Positions 14,101 to 25,767 of a stretch of DNA of 64,000 nucleotides are shown here, piece after piece. Every line of letters starts with the position of its first letter. The first letter of the stretch is position 1. The stretch comes from Membranipora membranacea (taxonomy: Eukaryota; Bryozoa; Gymnolaemata; Cheilostomatida; Membraniporidae). The stretch lies in assembly GCA_914767715.1 (NCBI GenBank), contig OU612065.1:11530001-11594000 (forward strand). The letters run 5' to 3'. Under the pieces are notes generated by a model. The model searched no databases, was not told where the DNA came from, and saw only the letters and a list, made by a program, of their open reading frames with translations. Made by a program: the position numbers and the translations under genes.

Positions 14101-15818
14101 ATAAATAATTGAAGCGTCTATCTTTATACATTAGTGAATTGTCAATAACTGCTAAGAAAACAGAAATCGGAGTACATATCTTCAATTTGTTGTCGGGTGC
14201 AAAAGTTGTGTGATATTTTCGAGCAGATTAACACCCAGGGCTTCAAAAGCAATTATCTTAAACATCAAGGCATTTCCTGCTCCTGAGATTTTTTCAAGGA
14301 CGTTGAAATCATATAACAAGTCAATATATTAGCCAAATTAAAAAATTCAGTTCACTGCACAAAGTAAACCCTTTTTGTCAAGAATGTTAAAGGATCACTC
14401 TAGAGGGCTTTCATAATAATTATGCAAATATTGACCTAAAGTATTTTTGGCTATAACAACTAAATTTAGCTGCATTAGCTGGGATTTTTATGCCAATCCT
14501 GGTTACTATGTTGTCAATCAGTCTTCCAAACAATCTTTTAAAGCCACCAATGATTGTACAAAGAAACTGGAGAAGTCCTTGTGTCAGGCTGTCAGCCTGG
14601 GATTATCAAGTACTGCCTGGTTGCTAAAAACATTGAGCTCAAATAAAGTGTTTAATTCAGAGGCTAAAAAAACAAACTATGAAATAAACACCCTCCTACT
14701 TTGCGTTTTAGTTAGTAATCAAACCATTTTTCAAAGGCAGATTTTTTTTCATTAATAAATATCAGCTGTTATTTGGTGTTATTTGGAAATTAGGTTACAT
14801 ATTACGTCAAAGTTTTATGTAACTGTATGTAACTGAAAAAAGGATAAATTTATCATCTATTAGCAAATATAATTCACTGAACTCCTTTCACAAAGTTGTA
14901 CAATTTGGGCATTGTGCTGTTGAAAGTTGAAAGACTCATAAATCCAAATTGAATTTTGACGTACCAATTGTATACAGCTGACGTTACTATGGCAGGCTTT
15001 CATAATTTTGCGATAGTATTTTAATACATAATATGTGTTTGCAAACTGACCAACTTAGTTATTTACGACCCTAGTGTAGGATAGTCTGCCATTCAACTAC
15101 TGATTTAAACACAAGTGCTCAAAGCTAGCTGAAATTGTAGATCTAGAACCAGCCATCAGTTATAGATGACTGCCATGGTAACCCTCTAATGATTAAAGCC
15201 AGGTTTACTGGGAAGATGAGCTTGTATTGCCTTAGGTGAAGTTTGGCACTCCCCTTGTAAAGCCTGAACCCAGATCTGTCACTGGAATCTAGTGTAATGA
15301 TCTCACATACAAAAGCAGTCAGCATTAGAAAACGCATGATGCCCGAATGCTTATATTAATTGTCAGCTGAGATTTACCATCAACTCTATTCAGTGTACAA
15401 CAGCTAGAGTATTCCATTCTTACCCTACAAATCCAGGTTTTTTTGGTTGTCAATACACTACCCGGAATTTATTGCTGTCAGCACAGCTTTCACAACACCC
15501 TTCAAACCTTTTTTGTCTTGGAAATGTTTGGTGCCCCTGAGCCTTGATCACTAATCACTACCCGTCCTAGATAGTACAAACCTATGTCATAACATTTCAT
15601 CCAAAAAAAGGCCAAGACCATGCAGTCACACATACTGCCATATAGACCAGTAAAGAACTTAAATTTATGTTTAAATTTATATCATACCTAGCAAATTCCT
15701 CAAAAAAAGCATGGAAATTGGATGGATATCTTCTTACGAGACAATAAAATCGACATCTAATATCTTGACTGGAACCCTGGATGTTAAGTTGTCATGTTAA
15801 GCAACCATATGTTTTTAC
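11151..15818. other. Long presumed intron, no gene seen
   Basis: This 4.7-kb AT-rich stretch has stops in all frames. The longest open frames, such as 14447-14755, lack splice signals or recognisable protein sequence. If the two exon groups are one gene, this is its largest intron. I see no obvious repeat or RNA gene. Confidence 0.5.
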
Positions 15819-18800
15819 CTGAGCTTTTGAACACCAACTTGTGGATTGATCCTTTTGAGCCGCCCTTGCTTCGGCGGAGTTTTCAGCGCTGGATTTATAA
15901 AGTTACTCTCATATGCAGTAAAGTTGAATGTAGGTCTGCCATGAATCGGAGCTAGCTTAATCCCAACTAGTTTATGATGCACTGGATTCATTTGCCTGAC
16001 CGGTGGATGCAGCATCTTATCGTTTCAGCTGAGCTGACATATGACGTTTGAATATAGTGGATCAGCTACAAAAATCTTTAACTTCCTGCTGTTATTGTCA
16101 GTATGTAAGCCGATCGTATTGCAGCGATATATTTGGTGTGTTTATTTCACCTGAAGTCACTTGTTGATCTATCTCCGAAGTTGGTCAAAGCACACGCAAT
16201 TACAAATGTTAATCTGTATTACGTGTGACAAATAAAAGCAATGCCAATTGCTGATGCCAGTAATTATTACCAATACAATCACAAACAGTGCATTCACGAT
16301 GTCATATATATGTATGAGCTTTACAACATCTAAATCCTAAATGTTCAAAGCTTTTTGCGACATTCTTTTATTTGACCGTGGTCATTCGGCTCTGCTAAAA
16401 TTCCCATTCAATGAATTTAATCTGATGGAATTAATTTCCTTTATTAAACATACCTATTGGTATTGGTTTGTTAAATAAAGTAGTTCAAATAATAATGTTA
16501 TTTAACTGCTGACATTGTTAGGTTGTCAAGTCTACCATTAGGTGCTCAACTATCAAACTATTATTTTAATTTTTATCAGGCTGGTTTAAGAGTGCAATAC
16601 CTGGTATTCAAAGTAGCCTAGACAATTTACTGTGAACCTCTAACATGCTTCCGACAAAAGCAGACTTCTCACCGGAATTTGTAATGTATTTATATATTTG
16701 TCTTATGATACACACTCAGCTTGTTTACATCAATAGCCTGAGGACAGTTACAAATTGATGACTGGTAGCAACATTAGGGCTATTCTGGATCATTTATTTG
16801 CTTAACGCTCATCTTTTTTAAATCAAATTTACTCAAAATTAAACAACATGTTCAATTTTTTTCGATATTGTTTATGGCGGCAACAATAAATTTGTTGTGG
16901 TTTAACAAGGCTATAATACAAATTTAAATGGCGCGTTATATCCCCAGTGTTTTTTTCCATATACACAGAATTTATTCGCTCATGACCTGACAATAGAGCA
17001 ATAGAGACACACTGCTCCGTCCATTTTCTAAGCTTTTTTGATGTCGAATCTTTAATGTGTAATGGGATTGTAAAGGCTGCTACCAATTTGATCTATTTAG
17101 ATAATCACATTCTGAACAAGTGCTACTTTTTATCAGAAACTCATATAGGAGGTCAAAGATGAAGACAAAACTTTTTACATAGATTTATACCTACCTGTAT
17201 CAAAGTTTTAAATGCTGTGCCATTATAAACACAAGACCTTTTTGAACAATTGTTAACTATCTTTGACGGATTTACCAATAAACTGCTGTCTTAAACTGCT
17301 ATCCTAACTTTTAATACAATCAATTTGTACTTGCTGAAGTCTGTCAACAGGGAGGGTGGGATATACCCTCCCTGCTGTCAACAGGGTAGTGTACAAATTT
17401 GAACTAATATAGGAGTTATTCCCTCTTTAGTCATGAGAATACTACTCCCTGGAATGCATTTAGCTATTGTGTTGATTGAGTGATGTTATTACTTTCGCAA
17501 ACATCAAAATTATGTTACGAGAGCGGAGTAATTGTATTGAAAAAGAGCCAGCACATACACATAAAGTCACAGGGTAAGGTAGCCAACGTCAAACTTGTGA
17601 TCGGTCGAACTTTAATCTCATTACATGAAGAGCTGAATTGTAATTGAAATAATACATAATTATTCACATTGCAAATTCATTGACTTTAAACTTATCTCTT
17701 ATGGGTGCATGACATTATATATTCACTGTGATGGTTACTACTTTCAATTACAACGCTGTCATGAGACACTGATGCAAATGCTCTAAATATTGTTTCCTGA
17801 TTTTAATTTAAACAATAAGTACCGTATTATTCTCTCGTACAAATTTATGACATGAAATAAGTTACTTACTTACTACCATGACCAGATGAGATAACTCACC
17901 GTATATTTGTGGCACTTTGAGCATAGTCCTTGAGCTTGTAAGACAAACCCTCCTCATCCTCCCTGTTACGGCACCCATCAGAAGTAGCAGCCTTTCTCGT
18001 CACATTAGCTATAGTGGGAGGTCTGATAGCTGAAGATGGAGGTGATCGGTTTGCTGGAGCCTCAATACATGAGCTCATCATCAAACTGATTGCCTGTATT
18101 CATATGAAGAAGAAAAAAGCAGAGGTTATTAAATTTTATGAAAGCTTTATCAATGTTTCATCAATTTCCTAATGAGAGTTTAAAAATATGTATGGCCCAG
18201 CTTGACTTGTTGTCGTTCAGTTGTTGGCAGCTCAAGTGTGGTATGGCAGCGGCAAGTTGAATCACAAGGGAATAGAAATGGCTGACAATATCCTGTAAAT
18301 GTAAGATGTGATCATCATGCTGTAACAATCATCCGCATTGATCACATGATACACTAAGACGTATGTGTCTCTCCGATAGAGTGTGAATCAACTCATGAAG
18401 CCCCATCATTTTAAGACATATCTCCTCTTCCCCTTCCCCCCCCCCCAAATCATTGCTGTGTTTGTTAGTAGGGGGGAGGTATAGGTTTGGTATTTAAAAT
18501 GACCCGACTTCATCTATGAGAGGCAGTGAAAGCCATCTTGGTCGCTGTTTGCAGAGTTTTCGAGGCAACCGCTTGGGCTTGAGGGTGAAAACAGCGAGCC
18601 GTATGAAGCAAGCAGCTTGTCGGGTGGGGATTTTCTATCAATCATTTCATAAAATTAAATGTCCTAACTCTCAATCCACATCACATTCAACATTTTTTAG
18701 CAAGGTAGAACACTTGATGTAGAGCTTCCTAACATCAGCCGATCTAATGTAGCAGGCGATTCAAATTTCACGAAAGCATGAGCTAGAGACATAATCTCCA

Positions 18801-19519
18801 TCTAAGCGGTCATTTTTAAAATATGGCATGGCAAAGCGAGCTCTGAGAGCATAAAAACAAAAGTAAAAGCAAATTTAAGCCAGCAGCGTCAGCCAATACA
18901 GAATTCCCATTCGCTTACTCCAGTCATAGCTAATTAATTTCCCTAATTGCCAATTTCTATTGTTGTTATTACCTCTGCTCACATAGAATGAAAAAAAAAG
19001 AGATCAGCTTCACTTACCGGTAGCTTGAAGCGCCTTGCCTCGACCATTTTGTACTCTTGTTGTTCATAAATTTCAAAACTGATTCTACTAATGGTTTTCT
19101 CTTTATACAGAGTTTTGTGTATATTTGATGAACACATGTGCTGACTAGCTTCTGTATTCTCAAATGACCAGGTGTGATACAAAGCTAGAATACACCTAGG
19201 GGGAGTTTACTCTGCGTGTAATTTGTTTGGAATTAATCAGTAAAACTAGATTGATAAAGAATACAATACGAGCAAGCATACATATTACTTTCATTTACTA
19301 AACTAATCCTTGGAAATCTTCGATCGACACAGCCATACAATACTAAATATTATAAAATGTTATAATGATGTTTACCTGACATTTATAGCATGTTTCTATT
19401 TGATGGTTACAGTGACGTGATGTCGGTGCGCTGAATGCTATTCTTGTCCTGCTAACACCAGTAGTAGTTTGTGCTCTTCGCTGCTTCTTTCGCTGAGTGT
19501 AAATAACAGCGGTTGCCAT
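15819..19519 (-). CDS. Upstream exons, probably the 5' part of the 6166-11131 gene
   Basis: Three minus-strand exons join in phase: 19519-19376 (ATG, 48 codons, donor GTAAAC), 18093-17900 (donor GTGAGT) and 15995-15819 (donor GTAAAA). They encode a basic, polar polypeptide of about 171 residues (start MATAVIYTQRKKQRR) with no recognised domain. No terminal exon with a stop is visible below 15819. The last exon ends in phase 2, and an acceptor at 11151-11153 would open exon 11150-10894 in exactly the matching phase, reading through the ATG at 11131. The simplest model is one gene of about 1,000 residues spanning 19519-6166. The acceptor at 11151 has a poor pyrimidine tract, so two separate genes or an alternative promoter remain possible. 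Confidence 0.5.
15996..17899. other. Presumed intron with a micro-palindrome
   Basis: This is intron sequence between exons 18093-17900 and 15995-15819. It holds the G-rich micro-hairpin at 17348-17374, listed separately. An 85-codon open frame on the minus strand at 16829-17086 has no convincing donor and was not called. Confidence 0.45.
17348..17374. mobile_element. 27-bp palindromic micro-insertion with 7-bp TSD
   Basis: The core begins CAGGGAGGGT and ends ACCCTCCCTG, a perfect 10-bp inverted repeat around a 7-bp centre. It is flanked on both sides by CTGTCAA (17341-17347 and 17375-17381), an exact 7-bp direct repeat. It is related in sequence to the element at 26994-27025. Confidence 0.7.
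19018..19047 (-). CDS. Possible alternative first exon (10 codons)
   Basis: On the minus strand an ATG at 19047 opens ten codons (MVEARRFKLP) that end exactly at a consensus donor GTAAGT (first base 19017) in phase 0. That is the phase needed to splice into exon 18093-17900, just as the 48-codon exon 19519-19376 does. It could be an alternative promoter and first exon giving a different N-terminus. Short length makes chance possible. Confidence 0.35.
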
Positions 19520-20820
19520 GGTGTCTGAGTGTGGATGGTCCTCAGAGAGAGTCCTTCTAACTAAGACTTGTTAATTAAATCACTTGAGCCAGCAATCGCC
19601 TGTAAATGCTCCCGCTGTCTAAATGTTTGTGCTAAGTCTGGCGATTTCCATCTCTGCTCACATGAAAGCGCATTCATTGCTTGTTGCCAATAGAAAAAAC
19701 TTAATCCCAGCCAGAGCTTAGAGAGCTGCTTAATATATATTCAAAACTTTATAGAGTACCTATGAGCTATAAGCTTATAAAATTTGAATACTTATCAAGA
19801 ATTGATGAGAGCATTAGCAAGTAGCAGTTGACCAGTACATAGTAGAATAATTTAGACTGCAAGTTTTTTATTCCAATTTGATTAAGTGTGCCAGTAATTC
19901 AGCTAGCTGGGAGTCCTGGCCAATGCGCAAAGTAGCTAATCGAACATGAAGTCCAAATTAACAGCTATGAACTTACATGAAAGAAATTGTCCCCCAAATA
20001 TTATGTTTTCACTTCAACTATTTTTACTTCAGATTGGATCACGGAAGGTATTGAAGATGTCCAATAACTTTTGTGGTACAATGCTAGTTACCTAATTAAC
20101 ACAATAATTAACCAAAGGTTTTTTGTAACATAATAGCTCAATTTTATTATTCTTTTGTCTACACCTTGGTAAGTATTCAACGGCAGTGACTGTGTTGTCG
20201 GGAAATCGCTGACTTTCAAGTTTTTTATAATTCTTTTACAGCCTATTCATCTTTTGTGTTTCGGTTTTATGGAAAGTGCTTATGTTGCGGTAGAACAGAA
20301 AACGAACTGTCCTGTGTCCTTGGAAAGAAACACATAACAAAATAATAATCGGCCGGATTATCAGCATTCCAAGCTCCATGCACTAAGCTCAGTGTGAAAA
20401 GCTAGCACACCCAGGCCAAAGATTGCTGCCCCGGCTAAGGGCTTTGTAGCCTCTCATTACAGGATTTTTCATCGAAACTCAATAGGGCATGGAAATTTTC
20501 AAGCCATGGGGACACCCATAGCACACTGTTCAATGACTTCGACAAAGATAGGCTCAAATCTTTTTCAGAGCCAAACTTCTGCATCATTCATGAGCACTCT
20601 GGATAAGTATGCAAGGAATCTCTTGAGCATTTTGTGACCTTTCTCTCAATTAATTGACGTGGGCATATCTGTGAGATTTTGCTGTATGAATAATTTGTGA
20701 CTATTTGTGCACTGGTGTTAACTGATAATGAATGCCATTTTCTAAATGACAACATTTTTGTAGCCAACAACTCATACACTAACTTCAATATGTTAATTAT
20801 TTCATTATGGATTTTGTTTT
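19520..20820. other. Intergenic or 5' flanking sequence
   Basis: No gene is visible here. The stretch lies upstream of the ATG at 19519 on the minus strand and should include that gene's promoter. I see no recognisable core promoter motif beyond generic AT-rich sequence. Confidence 0.4.
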
Positions 20821-20994
20821 ACAATATCACAGAGTAAGGATATACAGAGAGGACACTTCAATGATCGTTATAGTGCCTGCGGTTTTTGATTAACTGGGGG
20901 AAAATTGTGCACAGCTGGATGCCGAAAACTCATTATCTCTATAAAATTATGTTATAATGTCATTTTTCTTGCAGACATCTCTACCTTTGATGGG

Positions 20995-21343
20995 CCATAA
21001 TTCATTCTGTATTTATCCTAAAGACTGAATTCCAACTTTGTTAGAATTTCCAACCTTCAAGCTATACACCATGTCATTGTCATTTTTTGCTAGGATACAT
21101 ATAGATTTACATGTGGCCTGGGTCAATACATGGCCATTTCCTAATTTTTATGACCAGAAGTTTATCAATTGTCACATGTAAATCTATATAATAAAACTCA
21201 TTTTACAAATGCAGATAGCTCATAGCCTATGTATCCTAGCAAAAAATGAAAATAATATGGTGTATAGCTTGAAGGTTGGAAATTCCAACAAAGTTGGAAA
21301 TCAGTCTTTTTAGGATAAATACAGAATGAATTATGGCCCATCT
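20995..21343. repeat. Nested palindromic unit inside the left arm
   Basis: The arms, about 20991-21117 and 21174-21346, are imperfect inverted repeats (left starts GGGCCATAATTCATTCTG, right ends with its complement). The comparable position in the right arm of the host element (near 22348) lacks this unit, so it was inserted or duplicated after the host element formed. No clean direct target duplication is visible. Confidence 0.65.
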
Positions 21344-21458
21344 ACGGAAGACGAGCAATGGCAAACAATCATTTTTATTTTTCCCAAGAAAAAAATTGTG
21401 TGTCATCCCTCGGCTTCGCTATTTGCCCGGGCTATGACAGGGAAAATTTTGATACATT

Positions 21459-21818
21459 CTGCGCATGCTCAGCTCTGGGCATGAGCTGATCTCTCCAAAA
21501 TTGAGTCTCGGAATTCCGAAGCCATCTGATTGGCTACCTGCTCTGGTGACATACTCCCCAAAGCATGCGGATTTGTTATTAATAGTTATCCTCTCTTGTC
21601 ATTATTAGCTGATTTTGATTGACAGTTTATGCAGGGGATATCCCATTTCCCCTTTCCAAAGTTGCAATCAGAACCCAAACTAAACTCATTGTTCTTGCAC
21701 ATGCGCAAATTCAAATCACGCATGATGCATACTTAGCCTTACGACACTTGCTTTGTGGTAATGATAGCCTAGTTTATCAGTGATCTACATGCCCAGTCAG
21801 ATCACGAGAGTCAGTATG
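21459..21818 (+). repeat. 360-bp direct repeat, copy 1
   Basis: It begins CTGCGCATGCTCAGCTCTGG and matches 21872-22231 along its full 360 bp with only about six single-base differences that I could see. A 53-bp spacer separates the copies. It is not coding. Both copies form the core of the fold-back element. Confidence 0.85.
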
Positions 21819-21871
21819 GTAGACGAGGTGAGACATGTGAATTATTTTACCTGCAGGTATACTAAATCATG

Positions 21872-22231
21872 CTGCGCATGCTCAGCTCTGGGCATGAGCT
21901 GATCTCTGCAAAATTGAGTCTCGGAATTCCGAAGCCATCTGATTGGCTACCTGCTCTGGTGACATACTCCCCAAAGCGTGCGGATTTGTTAATAATAGTT
22001 ATCCTCTCTTGTCATTATTAGCTGATTTTGATTGACAGTTTATGCAGGAGATATCCCATTTCCCCTTTCCAAAGTTGCAATCAGAACCCAAACTAAACTC
22101 ATTGTTCTTGCACATGCGCAAATTCAAGTCACGCATGATGCATACTTAGCCTTACGACACCTGCTTTGTGGTAATGATAGCCTAGTTTATCAGTGATCTA
22201 CATGCCCAGTCAGATCACGAGAGTCAGTATG
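21872..22231 (+). repeat. 360-bp direct repeat, copy 2
   Basis: Same unit and orientation as 21459-21818. High identity indicates a recent tandem duplication or gene conversion between the copies. Confidence 0.85.
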
Positions 22232-22517
22232 ATACTAAATTTTATATGTCATAGTCCGGGCAAATATCGAAGCCGAGGGATGACACAGAATTTTTTTTTC
22301 CTGTATAGAAAATAAAAAAATTCTTTATGTCATCGTTCGTCTTCCGTACCCATCAAAGGTATAGATGTCTGCAAGAAAAATGACATTATAACATATAGAG
22401 ATAATGAGTTTTCGGCATCCAGCTGTGCACAATTTTCCCCCCAGTTAATCAAAAACCGCAGGCACTATAACGATCATTGAAGTGTCCTCTCTGTATATCC
22501 TTACTCTGTGACAATAT

Positions 22518-23880
22518 CCACAAAGATGGAATTTTGACCTGCAACAGGGTGACTTCTGAATACATTATAGATATTGCCTTCTTTTTTTGTGTAAGACCCA
22601 ATAAAAACCTCCACACCACCAACTGCTGGTTTTCATTACACAAATTTGAGCAATGAAGCAAACTCTGAGAGAAGCTAGCCTTGAATGTTACATCAGAGGG
22701 ATTGCGGCCATTGATTTAGGTTTATAAAAGTCCCGTGATAGTTGCTATGACCAGAAGTGCTACGATGTGGGACAACTCCATTTCAACTTCCATAGGGCCT
22801 ACTTGTTCTGCTCAATTAATGAGGGCGCTAGGTAAAATACAAGAAAGATAAATGGCTTGGTCTTGGTTGAGAAGATGCATATCAATGAAGCCAAAAGGCA
22901 GACAATTATGACGACAGTAGAGTTTGACCAAAATATTAGGTTATGTTAAATTGGTCAACAAATTCTACCAAATAACACCTAGGGACACATGTATTGTATA
23001 TAATTTGCTGTCTGCTGGTAATAAAGAGAACCTGTAAAAACATTCTTGTGCAATGATATCGAGGGTTATGAAGAGTCACAAACTGAGTCTATTACAAGAA
23101 GTCTGCGACTTCGATCAAATAATATGTCAGTTGCAGCCTGCAAAATAATGATGAGTTTGTCTAAATTCTGTAATAACCAGTTACATACTCAAATAATCAT
23201 TATAAAAAGTTCTCTCGTGCATTTTATAAACCGAAAATCTTTGACCATATAGTTCAAGATATCGTTATTTAATCAATGCTCAACTTAGGAGCACGTGCAA
23301 TGGTGTCATGTTACAGTGTGTAAGCGCTGACAAAAGTATAGGTCATCTGTTCCTAGATTGCAACAGAATCATAGGTTGAGGTTCCGTGCCTAACACTCTT
23401 TGCTCTATTCATTTTGTTTGATAGTTCGACTGCAATAAGCTGTCTGAATTGTGCAAAGAAATTACAGTCCAATATGTTGGCGTATCCCCCCCCTTACATT
23501 GCAGCCATAACAGTATGCCATATCTTGGTATCATTAAATTGTGTAAGGAAGCATCATAACGAGCCCTAAAATTGTGCGAATGGAGCAGAAACTCGCCATG
23601 AAGTCATTAACTAGAACTTTCCTCAGTATAGAGGTAGGGAGCAGGTGGTCTCAGAATTGTCCTGTCATACCTTTTATCAGCTGGAATGCAAATTGCTGTT
23701 TGCATAAGGATTTTATGTAAGTCGTCGTTTTTGATTCCGTGTTCAGCACGCAGACGATGATTACTGTATATCACTGAACAGTGCCAGATTCTCTGAAAAA
23801 ATTGATATAAGTGGGAATGAAAGTCTAAAAGTTGTCATAATGGACTGTTGAGCCATCTGGGTTAGACATCCTTTTGCTAA
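22518..23880. other. Intergenic, upstream of the SLC16-like gene
   Basis: No exon-like sequence is seen on either strand. The interval lies between the fold-back element and the transporter ATG at 23881 and would contain its promoter. A C-run occurs near 23490. Confidence 0.45.
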
Positions 23881-25659
23881 ATGGCTGCATCAAAATTTAT
23901 GAGGAAGGACGGACCATACTCATATATAGTTCTTGTGACAATAGTGCTAAGTCATTTTTCATGTACAGGTTTCGCGTTTGGTAGCGCAGGAGTTTTTGCT
24001 GAGGCGTATCCTAAGATATTCAATGCAGAGCAAGCGAAAACAAATGTCATCGGGTCAACACTAGTTGGTGTTTATTTTCTATCAGGTAAATATTGTACAT
24101 TATAAGGAATCTTTCTAATTAAGTTCAAAATTAAATATTGCTTGCTGATAGCTTATATATACTTTTGAATTTAATTTTGAATCCACCGACCTTCAGCAGG
24201 GGGGCATATTAAACTGAAATGATGATCAGCAAGCAAAATAAATGTACTTTTCCTGATGATGAATATTTTATTGTACTTTCAACAGTTCCCATCAATACAA
24301 TTATAATGAGAGTGGTAGGAGTACGAGTGATGGCAGCTCTTGGATCTCTTCTTGTGATAGTTGGGATGATTCTATCTGCATATGCCACACAAATCTGGCA
24401 GCTAATCTTAACATACAGCGTTCTCACATGTGAGTTTTTTAGCTTGACTTGCTTTGAAAAATCAGTTTTGAATAGGAAAATAAATTATTTTATAATGATT
24501 ATCGTAGTATTGTATATTATTGTCCTTGATTGCACAATGAGAAAGATAATTTCTGACAAACTCATTTCCAAGCCTTTCTAGGTCATAAGTCATAATGGTA
24601 TGGTAGGCTGAGAGCATTGACCATAGGTAAAGCTGTGGGAAAACCATGAAGTTCATAATATTTGACAAAACTTGTTCTGTTTCAGGCATTGGGATGTGTA
24701 TGAATATGGTATCAACTATTGGAATTGTGCCCCATTACTTTGAAGAAAAGAAAGAGGCAGCCTACGCTTGTACAGGGCTGGGAAGTGGAATAGCTACACT
24801 AATATATCCAACAGTACTATCTAAGATGCAAACAGTACTAACTTACAAAGAGACAATGTTTTACATGACTCCAATCACTGTGCTGAGCATCTTAGCGCCT
24901 CTGGTCTTCATACCACAGCTGGAACAAAAGAAGCCTGACTCAGCAGTGGATCTTGCGTTGTCATATATAAAATGTTTGAGACGTTTTGTGACACCATTTT
25001 ATTTGCTAAATGCGTTCTTCTGTCGAGGCAGCCAGGTCGCAATGATGGTCTTGTTATATAGCACCATATCGCAATCTTTGGACTTATCCACTGCCAATAT
25101 TTCTGCTACCGTACTGGGATTGGCGTTTCTTGGAGGAGCATTTTCATTGACGATATTTCTCTTGAAATTCAAAGTAAATCAGCTTGTGTTACAGATTATC
25201 TGTAATATAACCATAAGCCTTGCCTGTTTCACAATGGGATATTTCAACAGAAAGCTAGTGTTCTACATCGGCTCAGGACTATTTGGGGTATGCCATGGAG
25301 TCACCATTGCCATCAAAGGAAGTCTCAGCACACATCTGTACCCATCATATGAGGTCGAGTATTCTTTTGGGAAAGCTGAGGGTGTGAGTGGTCTTGCCTC
25401 ATTTATTATTCCTCTCACAGCAGGATATATTCAGAGCTATATCAGCTACGCCGCTGGTCTTTATTATCTCAGTGGACTTTCTATTCTGGGAGCTTTTTTG
25501 CTCTTACTTCCAGCGATAATCAGGCCTAGTCTGTTAAAACCCTATGGGCAGCTTAGAGACAGTAATACCGAAAAGTTTAACATATATGAATGTGATAGTG
25601 GTGATTGCAGAGAGGATAGCTGTAAATCTACACAAAAATTCACAATACAACATATTTGA
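23881..25659 (+). CDS. Monocarboxylate-transporter-like MFS protein (SLC16 family)
   Basis: Plasma-membrane transporter of the major facilitator superfamily; SLC16 members carry lactate, other monocarboxylates, aromatic amino acids or thyroid hormone, and the substrate here is unknown. Exons: 23881-24085, 24286-24429, 24686-25659 (TGA), with phase 1 at both junctions; 440 residues. The first membrane segment is preceded by KDGPYSYIVL, a degenerate form of the SLC16 signature [D/E]G-G-W-G-W. Repeated hydrophobic segments separated by short loops fit a 12-helix topology, and YFEEKKEAAYACTGLGSG matches the conserved MCT loop after helix 4. The large central loop is short, and the C-tail is polar and Cys/Glu-rich. 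An AATAAA follows the stop by about 100 bp. The signature tryptophans are replaced by Tyr, so it is a divergent member. Confidence 0.85.
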
Positions 25660-25761
25660 TATTTTTTTAGGGCTGAAGGTGCATATGTTCATTAACTTTT
25701 ATCCTGTGAATAATTGCCGGTACTTGATGCTGATTTTTCTATTTGTGTAATGATACTTCCA

Positions 25762-25767
25762 AATAAA
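25762..25767 (+). terminator. Polyadenylation signal AATAAA
   Basis: Canonical hexamer 103 bp after the SLC16-like stop codon, on the sense strand. Confidence 0.6.

Larger units (their letters stand above)
20828..22510. mobile_element. Nested fold-back / MITE-like element, 1.68 kb, non-autonomous
   Basis: Terminal inverted repeats run from 20828-20994 and 22349-22510, nearly identical apart from a 5-bp indel. They begin CACAGAGTAAGG and end with its complement. ACAATAT duplicates flank it exactly (20821-20827 and 22511-22517). The arms continue inward as a more diverged pair (21345-21448 with 22247-22348), so the original arms were about 270 bp. The left arm is interrupted by a second palindromic unit (20995-21343). 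The centre contains two tandem 360-bp repeats. No transposase frame is present, so it would depend on an enzyme supplied elsewhere. The superfamily is not assignable from sequence alone; hAT-like or P-like are possible given the duplication length. Confidence 0.85.

Noticed and set aside
14447-14755. 102-codon plus-strand frame
   Set aside because: No recognisable domain, no splice signals at sensible positions, ordinary AT-rich composition; likely chance.
15143-15337. 64-codon minus-strand frame downstream of exon 15995-15819
   Set aside because: No in-phase acceptor or convincing protein sequence; it would also end the gene before the better-supported join to 11150.
16829-17086. 85-codon minus-strand frame lying in a presumed intron
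   Set aside because: The sequence looks protein-like in places, but the only donor that fits is weak and the flanking exons already join in phase without it.
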